A program made the position numbers and the translations under genes. A model generated the notes under the pieces. That model did no database searches, had not been told where the DNA came from, and was given only the letters and a program-made list of their open reading frames with translations. This document shows, piece after piece, positions 31,416-43,077 of a stretch of DNA of 64,000 bases; positions within the stretch are counted from its first letter, which is position 1, and every line of letters starts with the position of its first letter. The stretch is taken from contig JAGOAS010000012.1 in assembly GCA_017983795.1 (NCBI GenBank), forward strand, positions 56,907-120,906. The letters are read 5' to 3'. Source of the stretch: Piscinibacter sp. (GTDB lineage Bacteria; Pseudomonadota; Gammaproteobacteria; Burkholderiales; Burkholderiaceae_C).

Positions 31416-32306
31416 TCAGCCCTTGATGCCACCGGCGGTGAGGCCGGAGATCATCCACTTCTGGGCCAGCATGAATACGATGGTGATGGGCAGGCCGGAG
31501 AGGATGGCCGCCGCGGCGAAGTCGCCCCACAGGTATTTCTGGTCGTACAGGAACATCTTCGAGCCGACCGCCATGGTCAGCAGATCCTGGCGCTTGAGCA
31601 GGATGGAGGCGACCGGATATTCGATGATCGCGCCGATGAAGGCGAGCAGGAATACCACCATCAGGATGGGCACCGCCATCGGCAGCAGCACCAGGCGGAA
31701 GGCCTGCCAGGGCGTGGCGCCGTCGACCTTGGCCGCCTCCTCGATCTCGTAGGGGATGGTGTCGTAGTAGCCCTTGATGGTCCAGATGTGCAGCGCGATG
31801 CCGCCCGAGTAGGCGAGCAGCAGCGCCCAGTGCGTGTCGATGCCGAAGGCCGGGAAGGCGTTGCCGATGCGGTCGAAGATGGCGTAGATCGCCACCAGCG
31901 CCAGCACCGAGGGGAACATCTGCATCAGCATCAGCCCGGTCAGCGCCTGCTTCTTGCCGCGGAACTTCATGCGCGCGAAGGCGTAGGCAGCGGTGGTCGA
32001 GAGGAACAGGCAGATCAGCGCCGACAGCGTGGCCACCTTCACCGAGTTCCACAGCCAGCGCAGCACCGGCAGATCCGGCTCGACGAGGCGGCCGTTGGCA
32101 TCCTGGAAGGGCAGGCCGAGCGCGAAGCGCCAGTGCTCCAGGCTGATGGTGTCGGGGATGATGCTGCCGGTGGCGAAGTTGCCCGGCCGCAGCGAGATCG
32201 AGATCACCACCAGGAAGGGGAAGATCACCAGCGCGCACAGGCAGATCAGGAACACATGCGCGGCGACGACGCGCCAGCGGTGCGAACGGTCGAGGACGAT
32301 GGCCAT
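31416..32306 (-). CDS. malG: Maltose/maltodextrin ABC transporter permease MalG
   Basis: The 296-residue inner membrane permease has six predicted helices and the EAA loop EEAAKVDGATPWQAFRLVLLP that contacts MalK. The periplasmic insert after the first helix (SIIPDTISLEHWRFALGLPF) and the C-terminal GLTAGGIKG match enterobacterial MalG, whose tail reaches into MalK. It lies 14 bp after malF. Confidence 0.93.
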   Translation of the reverse strand: MAIVLDRSHRWRVVAAHVFLICLCALVIFPFLVVISISLRPGNFATGSIIPDTISLEHWRFALGLPFQDANGRLVEPDLPVLRWLWNSVKVATLSALICLFLSTTAAYAFARMKFRGKKQALTGLMLMQMFPSVLALVAIYAIFDRIGNAFPAFGIDTHWALLLAYSGGIALHIWTIKGYYDTIPYEIEEAAKVDGATPWQAFRLVLLPMAVPILMVVFLLAFIGAIIEYPVASILLKRQDLLTMAVGSKMFLYDQKYLWGDFAAAAILSGLPITIVFMLAQKWMISGLTAGGIKG

Positions 32307-32320
32307 GCGTCGTGTCTCCT

Positions 32321-33874
32321 TCAGCGCTTCTCGTCTTCGACGACCTTGGTGAAGCGCATCTGCACCAGCGACACCGCCGCCACCATCAGGAAGATGACGG
32401 TCGAGATCGCCGCGGCCAGGCCGTAGTTCTGGCCCGAATCCTGGAAGGCGATGCGGTAGGTGTAGCTCACCAGCAGGTCGGTGGTGCCGGCCGGCACCGA
32501 GGTATCGATGAAGTCGGGCCGCCCGCCGGTGAGCAGCGCGATCAGCACGAAGTTGTTGAAGTTGAAGGCGAAGGAACTGATCAGCAGCGGCGTCAGCGGC
32601 TTGAGGACGAGCGGCAGCGTGATGCTCCAGAAGTTGGTCAGCGGCCCCGCGCCGGCCACCGCCGAGGCCTCGTAGAGATCGGCCGGGATCGCCTTGATGA
32701 GGCCCATGCAGATGACCATCATGTAGGGGAAGCCCAGCCAGGTGTTGACGATCAGCAGCATCACCTTGGCCAGCAGCGGATCGGAGAACCATTGCGGCTT
32801 GATGCCGAACAGCGACGAGAGGATGAGGTTGATCTCGCCGACGTTCTGGTTGAACAGACCCTTGAACACCAGGATGGAGATGAAACCCGGCACCGCATAG
32901 GGCAGGAACAGCAGCATGCGGTAGCTGCCCTTGAAGCGCAGCGCGTCCCAGTTGAGCAGCACCGCCAGCAGCATGCCCAGCGAGGAGGCGAACAGCACGG
33001 TCAGCGCCGAGAACAGCACCGTCCAGACGAAGATGCGCACGAACGGCTCGCGGAAGCGCGCCTCGGTGAAGATGCGGCGGTAGTTGTCCCAGCCGATGCC
33101 GACCTGGAAACCCGGCTGCAGCTTCTCGCCGGCCTCGGTTTCGAAGAAGCCGCTCACGGGGTTGGCGCGGATGACGCTGCCGTTCTCCTGGTTCTTCAGG
33201 CTGCCGTCGGGCCGCTTCACCCACAGCGGCTGCACGGCCGCGAACTCGCGCAGGCCCGCCATGCCGACCTTGCGGCCATCGGGCAGCGCCACGGTGATGC
33301 CCTTGAGCGCCTTCTGGTGGCCGATCAGTTCCTTGAGCGTCACCGGCTCGGGCAGCGCCGCGGCGCCGGCGGGCTCCGGCTCGGCCGCGACCTCGAGGCG
33401 GCGGTCGGCGGCGAGCGCCAGCGGCCCGAACTGGAAGGCGGCGCCCGACTCCGCATCGACCAGCCGGCCGCGGTATTCGGCGCCCGCCGGGTGCAGGCTG
33501 AACTCGTAGCTCGAGCCCTCGGCGCGGAAGGTGTCGCTGAGGAAATAGGCCTCGGCGCGCGGAAACTCGAGCAGGTTGCGCGAACTGTAGTTCGTGAACC
33601 CGATGGTGATGGTGTAGAGCATCGGGAACACGACGAAGACCAGCGCCGCGGCGATGCCCGGGAAGAGATAGCGGAAGGCGTAGGTCGCCTTCGCGCTGTA
33701 GATCCACACGGCCAGCGCCGCGATCACGAGCAGCGTGAGCGCGAGCAGCACCTCGCCGGTGGCGTAGACGACGACGACGAGATAGAGCGCCGCCACGATC
33801 ACCAGCGCGAGCAGCGTGGGCGCTAGCCAGCGGCGTTCGGCTTTCGCGGGTGGTGTCAGCGTGGCGTCGCTCAT
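32321..33874 (-). CDS. malF: Maltose/maltodextrin ABC transporter permease MalF
   Basis: The 517-residue permease has three N-terminal helices, a large periplasmic P2-like domain (about residues 95-275, including the FETEAGEKLQPGFQVGIGW region) and the C-terminal permease core with its EAA loop (EASAVAGAGPLTNFWSITLP). The long P2 domain is the mark of MalF proper, as opposed to short generic sugar permeases, and contacts the binding protein. It precedes malG in the usual order. Confidence 0.93.
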   Translation of the reverse strand: MSDATLTPPAKAERRWLAPTLLALVIVAALYLVVVVYATGEVLLALTLLVIAALAVWIYSAKATYAFRYLFPGIAAALVFVVFPMLYTITIGFTNYSSRNLLEFPRAEAYFLSDTFRAEGSSYEFSLHPAGAEYRGRLVDAESGAAFQFGPLALAADRRLEVAAEPEPAGAAALPEPVTLKELIGHQKALKGITVALPDGRKVGMAGLREFAAVQPLWVKRPDGSLKNQENGSVIRANPVSGFFETEAGEKLQPGFQVGIGWDNYRRIFTEARFREPFVRIFVWTVLFSALTVLFASSLGMLLAVLLNWDALRFKGSYRMLLFLPYAVPGFISILVFKGLFNQNVGEINLILSSLFGIKPQWFSDPLLAKVMLLIVNTWLGFPYMMVICMGLIKAIPADLYEASAVAGAGPLTNFWSITLPLVLKPLTPLLISSFAFNFNNFVLIALLTGGRPDFIDTSVPAGTTDLLVSYTYRIAFQDSGQNYGLAAAISTVIFLMVAAVSLVQMRFTKVVEDEKR

Positions 33875-33895
33875 CGTCGTCGGGCTCTTCTCACA

Positions 33896-35098
33896 TCACT
33901 TGGCCAGGATGCGCTTGGCCGCGCCGTCCAGCGCTTCCTTGGCGCTCTGGCGGCCGTCCATGATGTTGCCCAGCGCCGAGACCATCGCCGACCAGAAGCG
34001 CCCCATCTCCGGGTTGTTCGGCATCGGCGAGCCGTCCTGCGCCGAGGCCATGGTGGCCTGGATCTTGGGGTCGCTCTTCAACTCGGCGAACAGCGTCTTG
34101 CTCGCCGGCGTGCCCAGCGGCACGTCGTCGTTGATCATCTTCAGGCCCTTGGTGCTGAGCATGTAGTTCTCGATGAACTCCACCGCCACGTCCTTGTTGG
34201 GCGTCGACTTGTTGAGCATCGCGCCGAGCACGCCGACGAAGGGCGCCGCCTTCTTGCCGCCCACCGTCGGGATCTTGGCGACCGCGAAGTCGATGTTGGC
34301 CTTCTTCAGGTTGTCCCACGACCAGGGGCCGTTGATCATCATCGCCACCTTGCCCTGCGCCATCGCCGCTTCCATCTCGGCGTAGCCGCTGCCCTCGGGC
34401 ATGTACTTCTCGCGGATCAGCTTGTTCAGCAGCTCCGCGCCCTTCACCGCGCCGGCGTTGTTGACGCCCGTGTCGGCCGGGTCATAGGTGCCGTCGGGCT
34501 TGAGCTTGAAGGCGTAGCCGCCGTTGGCGGCCAGCAGCGGCCAGGTGAAGTAGGTGTTGGTGTAGTCCCACAGGATGGCCTTCTTGCCGTCCTTGGCGAG
34601 CTGCTTGTCGAGCGCCATCACCTCCTCGAAGGACTTGGGCGGCGTCTTCACCAGGGCCTTGTTGTAGACCAGCGAGACGGCCTCGATCGAGATCGGGTAG
34701 CCCCAGGTCTTGCCGCCCACGTTGAAGGCCTTCCAGGCCAGCGGGTCGATGTCGTCGCGCAGCTTCTTGCTCGGGGTCAGCGGCTGCAGCAGGCCGCCGG
34801 CGATCCATTCGCCGATGCGGTCGTGCGGCCAGATCCAGATGTCCGGGCCCTTGCCGGCGGCGGCGGCCTGCTGGAACTTGCCCGGCGCGTCTTCCGGGTG
34901 CTCGACCGTCACCTGCACGCCGGTCTTCTTGGCGAACTCGTCGCCGATCTTCTGCAGGCCGTTGTAGCCCTTGTCGCCGTTGATCCAGATGAGCAGCTTG
35001 CCGGGCTCGCCGGCCAGGGCGGCAGCGGGCAGGCCGCCGGCCAGCGCCAGCGTGGCGGCGGCGGCGAGCAGGCGGATGCGTTGACGCGGAATGTTCAT
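33896..35098 (-). CDS. malE: Maltose/maltodextrin-binding periplasmic protein MalE
   Basis: The 400-residue protein has a signal peptide ([20 protein letters not shown]) and a mature domain with the MalE pattern: [54 protein letters not shown] and [11 protein letters not shown], including several conserved stacking aromatics. It delivers maltodextrins to MalFGK2. It lies 36 bp after malK and 21 bp before malF. Confidence 0.94.
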   Translation of the reverse strand: MNIPRQRIRLLAAAATLALAGGLPAAALAGEPGKLLIWINGDKGYNGLQKIGDEFAKKTGVQVTVEHPEDAPGKFQQAAAAGKGPDIWIWPHDRIGEWIAGGLLQPLTPSKKLRDDIDPLAWKAFNVGGKTWGYPISIEAVSLVYNKALVKTPPKSFEEVMALDKQLAKDGKKAILWDYTNTYFTWPLLAANGGYAFKLKPDGTYDPADTGVNNAGAVKGAELLNKLIREKYMPEGSGYAEMEAAMAQGKVAMMINGPWSWDNLKKANIDFAVAKIPTVGGKKAAPFVGVLGAMLNKSTPNKDVAVEFIENYMLSTKGLKMINDDVPLGTPASKTLFAELKSDPKIQATMASAQDGSPMPNNPEMGRFWSAMVSALGNIMDGRQSAKEALDGAAKRILAK

Positions 35099-35134
35099 GA
35101 GAGCTCTCCTAACAAGGGGTGAGGGAACAAGAGA

Positions 35135-36238
<1,104 letters not shown>

Positions 36239-36372
36239 GGAGTGCGAGCGGGTGGGGTGTGCGGTCGACACGCAGGGGGAACGGCGCCGCGACGCCGTAC
36301 GCCCTGGGAGCCGTGCGAGGCGGCGCGGGCGAGGGCGGCTCGTGGCCACCCGCGCGCCGCGCCGGGCTAAGA
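36239..36372 (-). repeat. lamB-malK intercistronic region with two GC-rich inverted repeats
   Basis: The 134-bp gap contains ACGGCG (36281-36286)/CGCCGT (36293-36298) with a 6-base loop, and GGCGCGGG (36322-36329) facing CCCGCG-CGCC (36349-36358). There is no T-run. Such stems between a porin gene and transporter genes can attenuate or protect the porin mRNA so that more porin than transporter is made. This role is inferred. Confidence 0.3.
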
Positions 36373-37614
<1,242 letters not shown>

Positions 37615-37798
37615 TCAGAGGTTGTGCTTGGGGGACTGAAACCGGCCTTCGCCGGCGGGGGGACATGCGCGAGCCGGAAGCGACGCGAAAACACGCGCCG
37701 CCCCTCGCGGGGCGGCGCCAACTCGCTCTTCCGGGAAAAACAGGAGCGCGGAGCCGGCGCGGGCCGACGTGTCGATCAAGGCGCAAAGCTCCACGGTG

Positions 37799-37813
37799 CG
37801 TAGTGCAACTACA
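37799..37813. promoter_or_regulatory. HexR-like operator palindrome 1
   Basis: CGTAGTGCAACTACA is a near-perfect inverted repeat (GTAGT-GCA-ACTAC). It agrees with the gammaproteobacterial HexR consensus core TGTAGTTAAACTACA at 12 of 15 positions by my count. It lies downstream of the candidate lamB promoter, in the leader of the mal operon. A partial copy (CGTAGTTTTGAGACG, 37822-37836) lies 23 bp away. Confidence 0.6.
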
Positions 37814-37844
37814 CGTTGTTGCGTAGTTTTGAGACGGGCGGACT

Positions 37845-37873
37845 TTAGTAGTGGTACTACAAAGGGTGAACAA
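37845..37873 (-). promoter_or_regulatory. Candidate sigma70 promoter for the lamB-mal operon
   Basis: On the minus strand a -35 TTGTTC (37873-37868) and a -10 TACTAA (37850-37845) are separated by exactly 17 bp. The -10 is weak (3 of 6), as expected for a regulated promoter. Operator palindrome 2 covers the spacer, a position suited to repression. Confidence 0.45.
37847..37861. promoter_or_regulatory. HexR-like operator palindrome 2
   Basis: AGTAGTGGTACTACA repeats the GTAGT...ACTAC architecture with a shifted centre and lies between the -35 and -10 boxes of the candidate lamB promoter. It is centred 48 bp from operator 1, with the partial copy midway between them. Confidence 0.55.
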
Positions 37874-37956
37874 GGGTTTGCACCAGTGTTGCTCAAGCAC
37901 CATGGGGGATTGAGGCCGCTCAACGAGAGGCAGGAAATATCAGCGCTGAACTCTGA

Positions 37957-37985
37957 TTGCCAGCGCAACGTAGTTTGGCTACATT
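37957..37985 (+). promoter_or_regulatory. Candidate sigma70 promoter for glk
   Basis: TTGCCA (37957-37962), a 17-bp spacer and TACATT (37980-37985) form a good promoter pointing to glk, giving a leader of roughly 90 nucleotides. Operator palindrome 3 overlaps the spacer and the start of the -10 box. The rest of the 478-bp gap between lamB and glk (37603-38080) shows no gene. Confidence 0.6.
37969..37983. promoter_or_regulatory. HexR-like operator palindrome 3
   Basis: CGTAGTTTGGCTACA matches the HexR-type core at 11 of 15 positions by my count and overlaps the glk promoter spacer and -10. The same regulator could therefore control both the mal operon and glk. Confidence 0.5.
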
Positions 37986-38080
37986 GCCCCGCCACGGGAT
38001 GCTTGCCTACGCGCCGGGGCGTTCGGCGCGAAGTTTGCTGACCGCCCGGTTGCACCCTTCGCGCCTTCACCACGAACACC

Positions 38081-39073
38081 ATGGCCCTGCCTGATCCGTC
38101 CGACCCGATCGCCGCCAGCTACCCGCGCCTGCTGGGCGACATCGGCGGCACCAACGCGCGCTTCGCGTGGCTGGCTGCGCCGTGCGAGGCGCCATCGCAG
38201 CTGGACCGCTACGCCTGCGCCGACCATGGCTCGCTGCAGGACGCGATGCGCCACTACCTCGATGCGCACCAGCTGCCCGCGCCGCGCTGGTGCGCGATCG
38301 GCATCGCCAACCCGGTGGTCGGCGATCTGGTGCGCATGACCAACCACGACTGGCAGTTCTCCATCGAGGCGTTGCGTGTGCAGTTCGGCATGGCGCGCTT
38401 CCTCGTGATCAACGACTTCACCGCGCTGGCGCTGGCGCTGCCGGCGCTGCGCCCGGAGGACGTGCGTCAGGTCGGGCAGGGCACCGCGGTGGCGCGTTCG
38501 CCGCTGGGTCTGATCGGGCCGGGCACGGGGCTGGGCGTATCGGGCCTGCTGCCGGCCGACGGCGGCCGCAGCGCCATCCCGATCAACGGCGAGGGCGGGC
38601 ACGTCACGCTGGCCGGCACCACGCCGCTGGAAGATGCGGTGATCGCGCGGCTGCGCGAGCGCTTCGGCCACGCCTCGGCGGAGCGTGCCGTCTCGGGCCC
38701 GGGCCTCGTGAACCTGCACACCGCGCTGTGCGAGCTCGACGGTGCCGCGGCGGAGGCGCTCGACGCCGCCGCCATCAGCGCCCGCGCGCAGGCGGGCGAT
38801 GCGCGCGCCGTGCAGGCCGTCGAACTCTTCTTCGCCTTCCTCGGCACGGTGGCCGGCAATCTCGCGCTCTCGCTGGGGGCGCGTGGCGGCATGTACATTG
38901 GCGGCGGCATCGTGCCCCGGCTCGGCGACCGCATCGACGCTTCCGCGTTCCGCGAGCGCTTCGAAGCCAAGGGGCGCTTCCGCGACTACCTGCGCGGCAT
39001 CCCGACTTTCGTCGTGCAGGCGAGCACCTCGCCGGCGCTGCTCGGGGCGGCGCGGGCCCTCGAAGACCTTTAG
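38081..39073 (+). CDS. glk: Glucokinase (stand-alone, catalytically intact)
   Basis: The 330-residue ROK-unrelated (E. coli Glk-type) glucokinase has the phosphate loop LLGDIGGTNARF (GDIGGTNAR at 19-27), the catalytic pair N111-D112 in VINDFTALAL, the GPGTGLGVSGL motif and the sugar-binding EGGHV (E171, H174) and SAERAVSGPG. It phosphorylates glucose released by MalQ and amylases. It diverges from lamB behind a promoter carrying a HexR-like site. All catalytic residues lost in the fusion protein are present here. The C-terminal ~30 residues fit the family. Confidence 0.93.
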   Translation: MALPDPSDPIAASYPRLLGDIGGTNARFAWLAAPCEAPSQLDRYACADHGSLQDAMRHYLDAHQLPAPRWCAIGIANPVVGDLVRMTNHDWQFSIEALRVQFGMARFLVINDFTALALALPALRPEDVRQVGQGTAVARSPLGLIGPGTGLGVSGLLPADGGRSAIPINGEGGHVTLAGTTPLEDAVIARLRERFGHASAERAVSGPGLVNLHTALCELDGAAAEALDAAAISARAQAGDARAVQAVELFFAFLGTVAGNLALSLGARGGMYIGGGIVPRLGDRIDASAFRERFEAKGRFRDYLRGIPTFVVQASTSPALLGAARALEDL

Positions 39074-39084
39074 GAGACAAGACC

Positions 39085-39966
39085 TTGACCTTCGCACCGC
39101 GCTGGCTCGCACCGGCCGTCCTCTCCCTCGGCATGAGCATCGCCTTCGCCCCGGCCCGGGCGGCGTCCTGGACCGATTTCCTGTTCGGTGCCAAGAGCGG
39201 CCAGGCCGACAAGCCGGCCAGCTCGTCCGAGCGGCGCATCTGGCGCATCGGCGAATTCACCGCCATCCAGCGCGCCGAGCGCGAAGCGGGGGCGGGGGCG
39301 AACCAGCAGCCGGCCACCATCGCACCCGAGACCTTGCGGCAGCTGCTGGCGCCGGTGCGCCTGGTGGTCGGCAAGAACAACGTCGCGCTGTTCCACCCCG
39401 AGGAGTTGAGCGACCTGATCGAGCCGCTCGCCGAGGCGCTGTCGGTGGCCGGGCCGGGCGACGACCTGCTGTTGCTGAGCACGCATCGGCGCGGCGAAGG
39501 CATCCTGCGCACGCCCACCGGGCTCACCGCGCGGCTGTTCGTGCAGGGCGATGCGCTGAACCTGATCGTCAACGATGCGCGGCGCGACTTCGTCAACGCC
39601 TACATCGGCTCGCGCATCCCGCCGACTTTCGCCTTCGGCTCGCGCACGACCGCCAGCGCGGTGGCGCTGCAGGATCCGGGCGCGACGCTCAAGCGCGCCG
39701 ACTGGGTGGCGATTCCGCTGCAGCGGGCGGCGGCCGCTCCGGTGGCGGCACCGGCGCCGGTGGTGGTGTTGCCGCCGGCAGTTCCCGCTGCTCAACCGGC
39801 AGCGGCGCCGGCGCCTGCGCCCGCACCGGCCGCGCGCCCCGCGGCGCCGGCCTCCGCCGACGAGATCGAGCAGCGCCTGCTGACGCTCAAGCGCCTGCGC
39901 GAGCGCAACCTGATCAGCGAAGAGGAGTACCAGCAAAAGCGCCGGGAGATTCTCCAGGCGCTCTGA
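39085..39966 (+). CDS. Exported protein with C-terminal SHOCT-like helix pair, unknown function
   Basis: I place the start at TTG 39085, eight bases after a GGAG sequence. This gives a full signal peptide (MTFAPRWLAPAVLSLGMSIA, cleavage near ARAASW); the next in-frame ATG (39133) would cut the signal short. The 293-residue product has a globular middle (LVVGKNNVALFHPEELSDLI), a Pro/Ala linker (about 215-255) and a SHOCT-type C-terminus (LKRLRERNLISEEEYQQKRR), which often mediates oligomerisation. It follows glk by 11 bp, yet its sequence gives no link to sugar metabolism. Confidence 0.7.
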   Translation: MTFAPRWLAPAVLSLGMSIAFAPARAASWTDFLFGAKSGQADKPASSSERRIWRIGEFTAIQRAEREAGAGANQQPATIAPETLRQLLAPVRLVVGKNNVALFHPEELSDLIEPLAEALSVAGPGDDLLLLSTHRRGEGILRTPTGLTARLFVQGDALNLIVNDARRDFVNAYIGSRIPPTFAFGSRTTASAVALQDPGATLKRADWVAIPLQRAAAAPVAAPAPVVVLPPAVPAAQPAAAPAPAPAPAARPAAPASADEIEQRLLTLKRLRERNLISEEEYQQKRREILQAL

Positions 39967-39985
39967 GGATCCGCGAGCGCGCCGC

Positions 39986-40771
39986 TCAGGCGGCGTTCGC
40001 GCCTGCCATCACGTGGCTGAAGCCGCCGTCGACGTAGGTGATCTCGGCGCTGATGCCCGAGGCCAGGTCGGACAGCAGGAAGGCGGCGGTGTTGCCGACG
40101 TCCTCGATCGTGATGGCGCGGCGGATCGGCGTCATCGCGGCGAAGTCGGCCAGCAGCTTGCCTAAATCCTTGATGCCCGAGGCGGCCAGCGTCTTGATCG
40201 GCCCGGCCGACAGGCCGTTGACGCGGATGCCGCGTGCGCCCAGCGAGTGCGCCAGGTAGCGCACGCTGGCCTCCAGCGAGGCCTTGGCCAGGCCCATGGT
40301 GTTGTAGTGCGGCACGTAGCGCACCGCGCCCAGGTACGACAGCGTCAGCAGCGATGAACGCTCGCGCAGGTAGGGCAGCGCCGCCTTGGCCATCGCCGGG
40401 AAACTGTAGGCCGAGATGTCGTGCGCGATGCGGAAGTTCTCGCGGCTGAGGCCGTCGAGGAAGTCGCCGCCGATCGCCTCGCGCGGCGCGAAGCCGATCG
40501 AGTGCACGAAGCCGTCGAACTGCGGCCAGCTCTTGGCGAGCCCGGAGAACAGCGCGTCGATCTGCGCGTCATCGCCGACGTCGCAATCGAAGGTCAGCGT
40601 CGAGCCGAACTCGGCGGCGAATTCGGTGATGCGCTCCTTGAAGCGCTCGCCCTGGTAGCTGAAGGCCAGCTCGGCGCCTTCGCGATGACAGGCCTGCGCG
40701 ATGCCGTAGGCGATCGAACGGTTGTTGAGCAGGCCGGTGATGAGAAGGCGCTTGCCGGCGAGAAAGCCCAT
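39986..40771 (-). CDS. fabI: Enoyl-[acyl-carrier-protein] reductase (NADH) FabI
   Basis: The 261-residue short-chain dehydrogenase-like enzyme starts [20 protein letters not shown] and contains [20 protein letters not shown] and the catalytic Tyr-Lys motif [13 protein letters not shown], followed by [18 protein letters not shown]. It performs the last reduction of each fatty acid elongation cycle and is the target of triclosan-type inhibitors. A weak promoter candidate (TTGGCG, 16-bp spacer, CAAAAT; complement at 40812-40839) lies upstream. It diverges from the rimP-nusA-infB operon. Confidence 0.95.
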   Translation of the reverse strand: MGFLAGKRLLITGLLNNRSIAYGIAQACHREGAELAFSYQGERFKERITEFAAEFGSTLTFDCDVGDDAQIDALFSGLAKSWPQFDGFVHSIGFAPREAIGGDFLDGLSRENFRIAHDISAYSFPAMAKAALPYLRERSSLLTLSYLGAVRYVPHYNTMGLAKASLEASVRYLAHSLGARGIRVNGLSAGPIKTLAASGIKDLGKLLADFAAMTPIRRAITIEDVGNTAAFLLSDLASGISAEITYVDGGFSHVMAGANAA

Positions 40772-40861
40772 GGAGTCTCCGCGTTGCTGGTTCGTGAGGG
40801 GAAGGGTCCGGATTTTGGCATGCGCCACTGCCGCGCCAACCCCTCTTGACAGTCGGCCGGC

Positions 40862-40890
40862 TTGCCGGTACCTGCGGGGCGCGCTACAAT
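40862..40890 (+). promoter_or_regulatory. Sigma70 promoter for the rimP-nusA-infB operon
   Basis: TTGCCG (40862-40867), a 17-bp spacer and TACAAT (40885-40890) lie 84 bp before the rimP start codon. No tRNA gene precedes rimP, unlike the metY arrangement of enterobacteria. Confidence 0.65.
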
Positions 40891-40973
40891 CTGCCGTTTT
40901 CGAGAAAGCTGCGTGGGCGGATTCTTCCAGCCCATTTTTTTTGCTTGAACGTTTTTCGAAGGTTGACGAACCA

Positions 40974-41528
40974 GTGACGAGTTGGCAAGACGCCGTCGAA
41001 CGCACCGTGACCGGTCTGGGCTACGAGCTCGTGGACACCGAGCGCAGCGCCGGTGGCTTGTTGCGCGTCTACATCGACCGCGTCGCCAACGATCCGAACG
41101 GCGAGTTCGTCAACGTCGACGACTGCGAGAAGGTGACGCGCCAGCTCCAGCACGTGCTCGAGGTCGAGAACTGCGCCTACGCGCGGCTCGAGGTTTCGTC
41201 GCCGGGGCTGGACCGGCCGCTGAAGAAGCCGGCCGACTACGCCCGCTTCGCCGGCTCGGCCATCGAGCTGACGCTGAAGCTGGCCTTCCAGGGCCGCAAG
41301 AAGTACAGCGGCGTGCTGCAGCTGCAGCCCGGTGAAGTCGGTGACGGCTGGCGCCTCGTCTTCAACGACGGCAAGACGGATCAGGCACTGGATTTTTCAC
41401 TCGACGAAGTGCGCGAGGCCCGGCTGGTGCCGGTGGTCGACTTCAAGGGGCGGCGTGCCGCTGCCGCGAAGCCCGCCGCCGACGCGGCCGCGCCCGGACA
41501 AGAAGTTGACGGAGGTCGTGAGCGATGA
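40974..41528 (+). CDS. rimP: Ribosome maturation factor RimP
   Basis: The 184-residue protein starts at GTG ([20 protein letters not shown]) and shows the RimP core [28 protein letters not shown] and [21 protein letters not shown], plus a short Ala/Lys-rich tail. It assists 30S subunit assembly. The stop overlaps the nusA ATG (41525-41528), giving the conserved rimP-nusA-infB order. Confidence 0.95.
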   Translation: MTSWQDAVERTVTGLGYELVDTERSAGGLLRVYIDRVANDPNGEFVNVDDCEKVTRQLQHVLEVENCAYARLEVSSPGLDRPLKKPADYARFAGSAIELTLKLAFQGRKKYSGVLQLQPGEVGDGWRLVFNDGKTDQALDFSLDEVREARLVPVVDFKGRRAAAAKPAADAAAPGQEVDGGRER

Positions 41529-43015
41529 ACCGCGAATTGTTGATGCTGGTGGATGCGATTTCGCGCGAGAAGAGCGTGGATCGCGATGTCGTGTTCGGCG
41601 CGGTCGAAGCCGCGCTCGCTTCGGCGTCGAAGAAGCTGCATGGCGGTGAGGTCGACATGCGCGTCTCGGTCGACCGCGAGAGCGGCGAGTACGAGACCTT
41701 CCGCCGCTGGCACGTGGTGCCCGACGAGGCCGGCCTGCAACTGCCCGACTCCGAGATCCTGCTGTTCGAGGCCAAGGAGCAGATTCCCGACATCGAGGTC
41801 GACGACTACATCGAGGAGCCGGTCGAATCGGTGTCGATCGGCCGCATCGGTGCGCAGGCCGCCAAGCAGGTGATCCTGCAGAAGATCCGCGACGCCGAGC
41901 GCGAGCAGCTGCTCAACGACTTCCTCTCGCGCGGCGACAAGATCTTCGTCGGCACCGTCAAGCGCCTCGACAAGGGCGACATCGTGGTCGAGTCCGGCCG
42001 CGTCGAAGGCCGGCTGCGCCGCAACGAGATGATCCCGAAGGAGAACCTGCGCAGCGGCGACCGCGTGCGCGCCTTCATCCTCGAGGTCGACCCGACGCTG
42101 CGCGGCCCGCAGATCATCCTGTCGCGTTCGGCGCCGGGCTTCATGATCGAGCTGTTCGCGCAGGAAGTGCCCGAGATCGAGCAGGGCCTTCTGGAGATCA
42201 AGAGCTGCGCGCGCGATGCCGGCAGCCGCGCCAAGATCGCCGTGGTCTCGCACGACAAGCGCGTCGACCCGATCGGCACCTGCGTCGGCGTGCGCGGCTC
42301 GCGCGTGACGGCGGTGACCAACGAGCTCGCCGGCGAGCGCGTCGACATCGTGCTGTGGTCGGAAGACCCGGCGCAGTTCGTGATCGGCGCGCTGGCGCCG
42401 GCCAACGTGCAGTCGATCGTCGTCGACGAGGAGCGCCACGCGATGGACGTGGTGGTCGACGAGGAGAACCTCGCCATCGCCATCGGCCGCGGCGGCCAGA
42501 ACGTGCGCCTGGCCTCCGAGCTGACCGGCTGGCGCATCAACATCATGACGGCCGAGGAATCGGCCTCCAAGCAAGCCGCCGAGAGCGACACCATCCGCAA
42601 GCTGTTCGTCGAGAAGCTCGACGTCGACGAGGAGGTCGCCGACATCCTCATCGCCGAGGGCTTCACCAGCCTCGAGGAAGTGGCCTACGTGCCGATGCAG
42701 GAGATGCTCGAGATCGAGAGCTTCGACGAGGACACCGTCAACGAGCTGCGCACCCGTGCCAAGGATGCGCTGCTGACGATGGAGATCGCCCGCGAGGAGC
42801 GCGTCGAGGAGGTCTCGCAAGACCTGCGCGACCTGGAGTTCGAAGGCAAGGGCCTGACGCCCGAGCTGATCGCCAAGCTCGCCGCCGGCGGCATCCACAC
42901 CCGCGACGACCTCGCCGACCTGGCGGTCGACGAGCTGACCGAGCTGACCGCCGTCGACGAGGCGCAGGCCAAGGCCTTGATCATGAAGGCGCGCGAGCAC
43001 TGGTTCACCGCCTGA
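41525..43015 (+). CDS. nusA: Transcription termination/antitermination factor NusA
   Basis: The 496-residue protein has the RNA polymerase-binding N-terminal domain ([20 protein letters not shown]), the S1 domain ([20 protein letters not shown]), two KH domains ([20 protein letters not shown] and [18 protein letters not shown]) and two acidic C-terminal repeats ([15 protein letters not shown] and [15 protein letters not shown]). The full-length enterobacterial-like form binds RNA polymerase alpha and N-type factors through these repeats. Confidence 0.96.
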   Translation: MNRELLMLVDAISREKSVDRDVVFGAVEAALASASKKLHGGEVDMRVSVDRESGEYETFRRWHVVPDEAGLQLPDSEILLFEAKEQIPDIEVDDYIEEPVESVSIGRIGAQAAKQVILQKIRDAEREQLLNDFLSRGDKIFVGTVKRLDKGDIVVESGRVEGRLRRNEMIPKENLRSGDRVRAFILEVDPTLRGPQIILSRSAPGFMIELFAQEVPEIEQGLLEIKSCARDAGSRAKIAVVSHDKRVDPIGTCVGVRGSRVTAVTNELAGERVDIVLWSEDPAQFVIGALAPANVQSIVVDEERHAMDVVVDEENLAIAIGRGGQNVRLASELTGWRINIMTAEESASKQAAESDTIRKLFVEKLDVDEEVADILIAEGFTSLEEVAYVPMQEMLEIESFDEDTVNELRTRAKDALLTMEIAREERVEEVSQDLRDLEFEGKGLTPELIAKLAAGGIHTRDDLADLAVDELTELTAVDEAQAKALIMKAREHWFTA

Positions 43016-43077
43016 GCACGAGCACGAGACCAGCGCCCCCCGAGAGACAGAGCTAGACCCCAGCAAGGATTCCACCC

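Noticed and set aside
37804-37821. GCAAC-N8-GTTGC inverted repeat as a LacI-type operator
   Set aside because: It overlaps palindrome 1 but has an 8-bp spacer without a central CG and is not repeated elsewhere in the region.
37903-37914. GGGGATTGAGG, similar to a MalT box
   Set aside because: It is a single copy with one extra base compared with the enterobacterial box, and no MalT gene is present; the palindromes nearby are better candidates.
40846-40890. Perfect TTGACA as -35 for rimP
   Set aside because: The distance to the TACAAT box is 33 bp, too long; TTGCCG with a 17-bp spacer fits better.
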